Positions 58,629 through 64,000 of a stretch of 64,000 bases of DNA are shown piece after piece. The DNA is taken from assembly GCF_000246985.2 (NCBI RefSeq), contig NC_022084.1, positions 367,994 to 431,993 of the forward strand. Reading direction: 5' to 3'. The DNA is from Thermococcus litoralis DSM 5473 (GTDB lineage: Archaea; Methanobacteriota_B; Thermococci; Thermococcales; Thermococcaceae). The translations under genes were made by a program, and so were the position numbers. Under the pieces are notes generated by a model. It did not search any database, was not told the origin of the DNA, and saw only the letters and a program-made list of their open reading frames with translations. How positions within the stretch are numbered: position 1 is the first letter of the stretch; every line of letters starts with the position of its first letter.

Positions 58629-59328
58629 AGCAGAACTTATAGAAAAGAAAATAGCAAAAGATTACGGATTCTTTAAATTTAAACTCCATAAAAAATTAGA
58701 AAGCCCGGATGCAGGACAGTTTATAATGCTAAAAGCTCTTGATGAGCCGATTCTTGCAAAGCCGTTCTCCATTTATTCCTACAAAAACAAAAACCTCACC
58801 CTATTTATAAAACGTGTTGGAAGATTGACAGGAAAGATATTCTCCAGTCCTGTAGGGGAGGTGTTCTACATAAGAGGGCCCTATGGAACACCGTACATTG
58901 AAAAGATCAACAAAGGGAGGAAGTATATTTTAATCGGGGGAGGAAGCGGGATAGCACCTTTAAATTTCTTTTCAGAGCTTTATCCCGAGCTTGTTTATAA
59001 AAAACTCTATGGATTTAGAGAAAAATACATAAGAGAGCTCTTCGAGGAGGAGGAGCAGTCGATCCTTGTAATAGAAGAAGAAAGCGGGAAAACTGTCGTG
59101 GACATATTTAGGGAGGTCTATTCAGAGGAACTAGGAATTTTGGCATGTGGTCCAATCCCAATGCTAAAAAACCTTCCTCATGGTTCATACGTTTCCCTTG
59201 AAAGTGTAATGGGATGTGGAATAGGAACATGCAAAAGCTGTGCCGTAAAGACAAAAGAAGGCATTAAGATGGTATGCAAGGACGGGCCACTCTTTAGAAA
59301 GGAGGAGATACAATGGGAGTGGATTTAA
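58621..59328 (+). CDS. pyrK: Dihydroorotate dehydrogenase electron transfer subunit
   Basis: 236 residues, ferredoxin-reductase-like: FAD/NAD modules with AKPFSIYSYKNKN, YILIGGGSGIAPLNF, then the [2Fe-2S] ligands CGIGTCKSCAVKTKEG and a later VCKDGPLF Cys. Passes electrons from PyrD to NAD. TTG 58621 within the pyrC 3' end with GGGGGATCACC upstream is the likely start; TTG 58600 is also open. The partner gene pyrD follows with an overlap. Confidence 0.92.
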   Translation: MIEAELIEKKIAKDYGFFKFKLHKKLESPDAGQFIMLKALDEPILAKPFSIYSYKNKNLTLFIKRVGRLTGKIFSSPVGEVFYIRGPYGTPYIEKINKGRKYILIGGGSGIAPLNFFSELYPELVYKKLYGFREKYIRELFEEEEQSILVIEEESGKTVVDIFREVYSEELGILACGPIPMLKNLPHGSYVSLESVMGCGIGTCKSCAVKTKEGIKMVCKDGPLFRKEEIQWEWI

Positions 59329-60233
59329 GCGTCGAAATACTGGGACTAACATTTAAAAATCCCCTTGTGCTTGCTTCTGGACCAGCGGGATTTGGTTTTG
59401 AGCTCCAGCAATATCTAGACATCTCAAGGATAGGCGCAATAACCCTGAAAACCATTACACTGAATCCAAGAGAGGGAAATGCCCCTCCAAGACTTGTTGA
59501 CACTCATGGAGGAATAATAAATTCCATAGGACTCCAAAATCCGGGCATCAAAGAATTTGTGAGAACCATTGCTCCAAGACTTAAAGATCTTAAAACGATC
59601 AAAATTGGAAGCATTGCGGGATTCACCACAGAGGAATGGAAAATTTTGGGGGAAGAAATGGACAAAATTAAAGAGATAAAGGTGATTGAGCTCGATCTCT
59701 CGTGCCCTAACGTAGAAGGAAAGAGAATCTGGGCTAAAGACGAGGAACTTACTCAAGAAGCAATAAAGGCCGTAAGAGAATCGACGGATAGGCCAATAAT
59801 AGCCAAGCTAGCCCCCGATGTTACGGATATAGTGAAGGTAGCAAAGAAGGCAGTAAATGCAGGTGCCGATGCCCTGAGCATTGGGAACACAATAGAAGCT
59901 ATGAGGATAAACATAGAAACTGGACTGCCCGTCCTTAAACTCAAAACTGGTGGCTTAAGCGGTCCCGCAATAAAGCCGATTACTCTTGCGAGAGTCTTTA
60001 GAGTGGCGGAAGCTTTAGAAGTCCCTATTATAGGCATCGGGGGAGTTATGAACTGGCAGGACGCTTTGGAATATGCAATGGCCGGAGCATCTCTTATCGG
60101 AATAGGAACAGCCATTATGGTAGATCCTCAAACACCGCTTGAAATTTTGCATGGTATTGAGAGCTTTCTAAGGCAAAAAGGGATCGAGAAATTTGAGGAC
60201 ATAATTGGAATAGCCCATAGAGGTGGGTTCTGA
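59313..60233 (+). CDS. pyrD: Dihydroorotate dehydrogenase, class 1B catalytic subunit
   Basis: 306 residues, FMN TIM barrel. NPLVLASGPAGFG, DLSCPNVEGKRIWA (catalytic Cys), APDVTDIVKVAKKAVNAGADALSIGNT and PIIGIGGVMNWQDALEYAMAGA fit class 1B, which needs PyrK. Overlaps pyrK by 16 bases and pyrF by the TGATG junction. Confidence 0.96.
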   Translation: MGVDLSVEILGLTFKNPLVLASGPAGFGFELQQYLDISRIGAITLKTITLNPREGNAPPRLVDTHGGIINSIGLQNPGIKEFVRTIAPRLKDLKTIKIGSIAGFTTEEWKILGEEMDKIKEIKVIELDLSCPNVEGKRIWAKDEELTQEAIKAVRESTDRPIIAKLAPDVTDIVKVAKKAVNAGADALSIGNTIEAMRINIETGLPVLKLKTGGLSGPAIKPITLARVFRVAEALEVPIIGIGGVMNWQDALEYAMAGASLIGIGTAIMVDPQTPLEILHGIESFLRQKGIEKFEDIIGIAHRGGF

Positions 60234-60982
60234 TGTTTATTAAGAAATATAGAAAGGCGAGAGACAAGAACACGTCAATTTTAGTAGTTGGTCTTGACAG
60301 CGATCCTGAAAAAATCAAAGGGTTCAAAAGTGTGATGGAGTTCAACGAGCACATCGTAAAAGAAACGGCGGATTTGGTGTGTGGCTACAAGATAAACATT
60401 GCATTCTATGAAAAATCCGGTTGGAGAGGGTATAAAGCACTTGAAGAAACAATAGAACTCATAAAAAATGAGACAGATTTGCCAATAATACTCGACGCCA
60501 AGAGGGGAGATATCGGAAACACTGCAAGAGCCTATGCCAAGGCATATTTTGATAAACTTGGTGTTGACTCGGTAACCGTTAATCCGTACATGGGGAGAGA
60601 TGCCATAATACCGTTTTTGGAGAAAGGGCATGCGTTTGTTCTGCTCCTAACTAGCAACGAATCGATCGGAGATGTTGAGCTTCATGTATATCACAAAGTC
60701 CTCGAGCTTGCAAAGGAACTTGAAAAAAGCTATCCAGAAAGGATTGGCATAGTGGTAGGTGCAACAAGGAAAGAGTATATAGGCAAAATTTCTAATGCGA
60801 GTGGAGGCCTTTCATGGTTAATTCCCGGCATTGGAGCACAAGGGGGAAACCCAGAAGTTCTCAGAGAATTAAAAGGGAAAGACATTGTGGTTAATGTTTC
60901 AAGAGCCATCATATTTGCAGAGAACGTGAGAAAGAAAGCAGAGGAGTTCAGAGAGTTGCTAGCAAGGCAGTATTTTGATTAA
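60233..60982 (+). CDS. pyrF: Orotidine 5'-phosphate decarboxylase, type 2
   Basis: 249 residues with the catalytic Lys/Asp set in [30 protein letters not shown] and [13 protein letters not shown], plus the [10 protein letters not shown] phosphate loop. [14 protein letters not shown] is the type 2 signature (longer, otherwise mostly bacterial), unlike the short type 1 enzyme I expect in archaea. Last gene of the pyrimidine operon; completes UMP synthesis. Convergent with the phosphatase by 4 bases. Confidence 0.93.
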   Translation: MFIKKYRKARDKNTSILVVGLDSDPEKIKGFKSVMEFNEHIVKETADLVCGYKINIAFYEKSGWRGYKALEETIELIKNETDLPIILDAKRGDIGNTARAYAKAYFDKLGVDSVTVNPYMGRDAIIPFLEKGHAFVLLLTSNESIGDVELHVYHKVLELAKELEKSYPERIGIVVGATRKEYIGKISNASGGLSWLIPGIGAQGGNPEVLRELKGKDIVVNVSRAIIFAENVRKKAEEFRELLARQYFD

Positions 60983-61680
60983 ATGTATCCAAACTTCTTT
61001 AAGATGTGCAAAATTCCCTCAGCAGTGCCTTCACCATATGGCTTACTTGTTACGTAATCTGCTTCCTTTTTAACACTTTCTGGAGCTTGAGCCACTGCAA
61101 CTCTGTAGCCAACTACTCTAAAGGCATCAAGATCGTTTTCGCCGTCTCCAATGTGAGCAACTTCCTCTGGCCTTATGCCCAAGAGCTCGCATGCTTTTCT
61201 TATCCCCTCTCCTTTATTCACATGGGGCTGTTTCACGTGTATTGCATATCCGCTGTCTACTGCCACAAGATTCAGGCCGAGCTCCCTTATGATCTCTCTA
61301 ACCGCCTCAACTGGAACCGTTCTTTTTATCACAAGTCCTGCTCTTCTCTCCCCAAATTTCATTGTGTTGCTCATTTCCGCTTGATGGTAGCGTTTTTTGA
61401 GCTCGCTCCATAAGATCATGGAATCTCCCATATCTCCAAGAAAAATCCTGTTGTTGCGCTTATCCCCTATAACGCCCCCGTCCTCGGCAATAAACGGGCC
61501 GCTTGTCCCTATTAAAATGCTCGCTGCATAAGCAAAGCATGCGCTGTTTCCTGTAACAAGCATCACAGGTAGTCCAAGGCTTTCGGCTTTTCTAACTGCT
61601 TCAAGGGCTTTTTCATGGAGTCTTCTATCGGGATACGTTATTGTGCCATCAATGTCTACGGATATCGCTCTAATTTTCAT
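60979..61680 (-). CDS. Phosphoglycolate phosphatase (HAD subclass IIB)
   Basis: 233 residues. [24 protein letters not shown] motif [15 protein letters not shown] motif II, Lys in KGEGIRKAC and [14 protein letters not shown] motif IV. The Cof-type insert gives an archaeal phosphoglycolate phosphatase, like the Thermoplasma TA0175 protein. ATG 61680 has GGTGGG upstream. Confidence 0.9.
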   Translation of the reverse strand: MKIRAISVDIDGTITYPDRRLHEKALEAVRKAESLGLPVMLVTGNSACFAYAASILIGTSGPFIAEDGGVIGDKRNNRIFLGDMGDSMILWSELKKRYHQAEMSNTMKFGERRAGLVIKRTVPVEAVREIIRELGLNLVAVDSGYAIHVKQPHVNKGEGIRKACELLGIRPEEVAHIGDGENDLDAFRVVGYRVAVAQAPESVKKEADYVTSKPYGEGTAEGILHILKKFGYI

Positions 61681-61690
61681 TTTTCCCACC

Positions 61691-62956
61691 TTAGTGATCT
61701 TTCATGATCTCCCTTAAAACACTTGTGGCATAGACACTCTTAGGCAAGAAAAATCGGAAAATAAGCCCCTCTTCAAATGCCCTGTATCTAAACTTCTTAG
61801 GCTTTATTAACAGCTCTCTTCTCCCGCCAGGCTCTGCCAAAATTTTTAGATGCTTCATTTTAAATTCCTCAAGCATTATACCTTCCTCTTCCAGCACTTC
61901 TCTCTCAATCCTGCCCATTTCTCCATCGGCAAGCCGCGAGGCGAATCCAAAAATAGGGCCCGTAACCATTGCCTCTCCTTTTTTGATCTTTTCATTTACA
62001 AAGCGAAGGGTTCTTTCAGTAACTTTGAACGTTTTGCTCCTTATAGGGAGTCCCCTTTTTACCTGACAAACAATATCTCCAGGTAGTGCTTCATTAAGAG
62101 GTAATCCTTCCTCAATTCTCCTCGAGAGCACTTTGTTAAAGAGATAAGACTGATAAGAGTGAATGAATATTCTCACTATTGGCCTTGGGAGAACTGCAAA
62201 GGCTTTTTTCCAGCTTTTTGTTTCCTTATATTTATAAAGCATAGCCCTTTCATACCTTAAAAAGTTGGGAAACTCCTCCAATGCCTTTTCAACATCGCCA
62301 CTTTTCAAGAAGTTCCTTCTTGCTTCATCGCCCATCATATCACCTGTATATTCTCCCAAAAACTTAAACGCTGCTTCTTCAAAATTTCCCTTCAACAGAA
62401 GCTTTCCCACCTCATGATTGATAACCCTTTTCTCACCAAAGCGCTGGTAGCCAAAATAATTTGGAAAGCCCCCTTTGACTTTTAACTCTGCCAAAATCTC
62501 CTTAGTACGTTCTAGAGCGGTATCAGGATTAACGTCTCTCACAGTTATCTGGAAATAATTCCCGAGAAGCATGCCAAGTTTTAGCCTTTTTCCATATCCC
62601 GCAAACTCCAATGAAATGTCCGAAATCTCTAAAGAGTCAAGACGCTTTTTTATTTCTTCCGAGTTTTCAGTGCAGATGCTGATGTACTGATAAGTTACCG
62701 CATGCCTATCCTTAGTACCGGCAAACCCAATCTGCTTGTAATCTATACCAACTCTCTTGGCTATTTCCTTTATAGCAGCCATTGTTTCCCAGTTCCGTTT
62801 TTTGAGGAGGTATATCAAGCACTTATTCCCTTTAAAAATGCTCTTTGGAATTTTTTCCTTCACTATGAAATCCTCTGGGTAGGTTTTAATCTTCCCCCCT
62901 ATTCCAGGAGACGAGCTTAAATATTTGAAATGACTAAAAAATTCTTTATAGTCCAT
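61691..62956 (-). CDS. truD: tRNA pseudouridine(13) synthase
   Basis: 421 residues. TruD catalytic Asp in [16 protein letters not shown], preceded by an unusual N-terminal RFD and followed by the family [11 protein letters not shown] motif. The C-terminal insert domain continues to about 400. ATG 62956 is used with GAGTGATGAAA upstream; ATG 62962 is in frame too. Its start lies 10 bases after the pth2 stop. Confidence 0.94.
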   Translation of the reverse strand: MDYKEFFSHFKYLSSSPGIGGKIKTYPEDFIVKEKIPKSIFKGNKCLIYLLKKRNWETMAAIKEIAKRVGIDYKQIGFAGTKDRHAVTYQYISICTENSEEIKKRLDSLEISDISLEFAGYGKRLKLGMLLGNYFQITVRDVNPDTALERTKEILAELKVKGGFPNYFGYQRFGEKRVINHEVGKLLLKGNFEEAAFKFLGEYTGDMMGDEARRNFLKSGDVEKALEEFPNFLRYERAMLYKYKETKSWKKAFAVLPRPIVRIFIHSYQSYLFNKVLSRRIEEGLPLNEALPGDIVCQVKRGLPIRSKTFKVTERTLRFVNEKIKKGEAMVTGPIFGFASRLADGEMGRIEREVLEEEGIMLEEFKMKHLKILAEPGGRRELLIKPKKFRYRAFEEGLIFRFFLPKSVYATSVLREIMKDH

Positions 62957-62965
62957 TTTCATCAC

Positions 62966-63322
62966 TCACACAAGTTTTAGGTTTCCAGTAACCTTATCAA
63001 CTATCTCCTCTGGTGCTGGACCAATTGCCAAACACGTTATCGTTCCCGGCGGAACTTCCGTTAAGCCTGCGTCCCTTATTAATGCCGTTGGAATCCCTAG
63101 ATTCTCTGCTTGAGCCTTTAGCTCAAAAAGCTCTCTTTCGTTCTCCGCTTTTACGACAACTTTCTTCTGCCCCTCGTTGAACCAGGCTTTAAACCATTCT
63201 GGCTTTTCTTTGTAAGCTTTAAAAGCCGCTGTAACTGCTCCATGAGCCACTTGAACTGCTAATTTGCCTTTGCTGAGCTTCAAATCTGACCTAACTACCA
63301 TAACTTGCTTATACTTGAACAT
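62966..63322 (-). CDS. pth2: Peptidyl-tRNA hydrolase (Pth2)
   Basis: 118 residues of the archaeal/eukaryotic Pth2 type. YKQVMVVRSDLKLSKGKLAVQVAHGAV gives the catalytic Lys and Gln/His region, AVIRDAGLTEVPPGT-like IRDAGLTEVPPGTITCLAIGP the second. Recycles peptidyl-tRNA. Co-transcribed with truD. TATA (AAGGTTTATATATCC read on the minus strand) sits about 35 bases upstream. Confidence 0.95.
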   Translation of the reverse strand: MFKYKQVMVVRSDLKLSKGKLAVQVAHGAVTAAFKAYKEKPEWFKAWFNEGQKKVVVKAENERELFELKAQAENLGIPTALIRDAGLTEVPPGTITCLAIGPAPEEIVDKVTGNLKLV

Positions 63323-63380
63323 CTCTCATCCCAAAAATAACAAACAAAAAGGATATATAAAGGTTTAAGAAAAAAGAGGT

Positions 63381-64000
63381 TCAAGTTTGTGTCTCTTCAA
63401 CAGCCTTTTCTTCGACTTTTAATGTCTCCTCTTTCTTTGGAAGCCCTCCGGGTCTCCTCTCCCTCCTCCCAAGCTCTTTAAGGGCTTTCTCATATTTTGA
63501 TTTCAGGTCCATGTAGTTGTACGCCAAGACCGCTGAAGCTATAAGGAACAAGATAGCTAAGATTGGCCACCAGTTGATGCCTTTTTCTGATGGTGGCAGA
63601 TAAGAGATAGTTATGTTATTGAGCTTCTCCGCAAGCACTTCCCTTGCTTTGTTGTCCAACTTTGCTAACGTTGAGTTTACGTATTGTGGAAGCTCTTCGG
63701 GAGATGGGTAAACTTTGACTTCCTTAATCTCCACTGCCGGTGGGAGGGAATTAACTACCACAAGATTTCCAAAGTTCTCTTCATGCCACTTGCCAAGTGG
63801 GTCTTGGTAAACTAGCATTGCACTTATTATGGCATTATCTGGCTTTAAGATTGCATACTCACTTTCTAAAGTTTTGGTTTCCCCGGCTTTAAGGTCTCCA
63901 ACAAAGAGCTCTGTCTCCCCATCGAGGCTATCCGGGAGAAGTAATTTAATCGTAGCATTTTTTATGAATTCGTATTTTGCGTCTTTACCTTCGGCAGAGA
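63381..64000 (-). CDS. Cell-surface membrane-anchored protein, C-terminal part (cut by window edge)
   Basis: The frame is open to the right edge and beyond. The visible 206 residues hold beta-rich extracellular sequence (LPDSLDGETELFVGDLKAGETK, a NEW3/CARDB-like ending), N-glycosylation sequons, a membrane helix (WWPILAILFLIASAVLAY) and a charged cytosolic tail ending KEETLKVEEKAVEETQT. Resembles COG1361 S-layer-associated proteins; the full N-terminus is needed to say more. Confidence 0.65.
   Translation of the reverse strand, partial: SAEGKDAKYEFIKNATIKLLLPDSLDGETELFVGDLKAGETKTLESEYAILKPDNAIISAMLVYQDPLGKWHEENFGNLVVVNSLPPAVEIKEVKVYPSPEELPQYVNSTLAKLDNKAREVLAEKLNNITISYLPPSEKGINWWPILAILFLIASAVLAYNYMDLKSKYEKALKELGRRERRPGGLPKKEETLKVEEKAVEETQT

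Overview
This window comes from a hyperthermophilic archaeon of the Thermococcales, most likely the genus Thermococcus. Genes are dense, with 1-10 base overlaps, GGTGA/GGAGG ribosome sites and archaeal TATA boxes. The content is typical of the group: a tungsten aldehyde-type ferredoxin oxidoreductase, a GH57 4-alpha-glucanotransferase preceded by a Thermococcales glycolytic motif, LrpA, archaemetzincin, a TBP-interacting protein and a ThiD-ThiN fusion. The glucanotransferase gives a 659-residue protein with Glu123 and Asp214, as I recall for the Thermococcus litoralis enzyme, so T. litoralis or a close relative is my best guess (recollection, not a search).

Layout. 1-7.6 kb: feoAB iron uptake with a palindromic operator, an AI-2E family membrane protein, an SppA protease with a frameshifted companion, a TIM-barrel protein, and a csl4-DUF2067-rpoL information-processing cluster. 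7.68-8.55 kb: a complete IS4-like insertion sequence with inverted repeats and a 10-bp target duplication, its transposase split by a shift on an A7 run. 8.6-12.9 kb: thrS, a TBP-interacting protein, an eIF2B-related protein and a racemase lacking one catalytic cysteine. 13.0-14.4 kb: a decayed TnpB-only IS200/IS605-type element. 14.4-18.6 kb: a KaiC-like ATPase operon with two small partners, coaBC and a DUF835 protein. 18.7-20.4 kb: a fluoride operon (prenyltransferase-like protein, CrcB, DUF190) behind a clear fluoride riboswitch. 20.5-33.4 kb: archaemetzincin, fumarase, the tungsten enzyme, a radical SAM protein with two tiny membrane proteins, pyruvate kinase, an MFS transporter and a tRNA methyltransferase.

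33.5-38.0 kb is a thiamin salvage operon (NCS1 permease, thiM, thiE, thiW, thiDN). It is followed by a leader and a CRISPR array of 34 canonical repeats plus decayed terminal copies, with no cas genes in the window. 41-53 kb holds a PLP decarboxylase (beta-alanine or tyramine), several cation:proton antiporters (one frameshifted), the glucanotransferase, TtuA with a probable overlapping C/D-box guide RNA, and tRNA-Gly(CCC). 53-61 kb has lrpA, an RNA m5U methyltransferase and a complete de novo pyrimidine set, pyrE divergent from pyrB-I-C-K-D-F. The window ends with a phosphoglycolate phosphatase, truD, pth2 and a cut-off cell-surface protein.

The pathways link up. ThiW and the permease feed ThiM/ThiE/ThiDN for thiamin. 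MfnA (beta-alanine) and CoaBC belong to the same coenzyme A route. PyrB/I/C/K/D/E/F cover carbamoyl phosphate to UMP. At least four reading-frame breaks occur, two or three at short homopolymers; some may be sequencing errors rather than biology.
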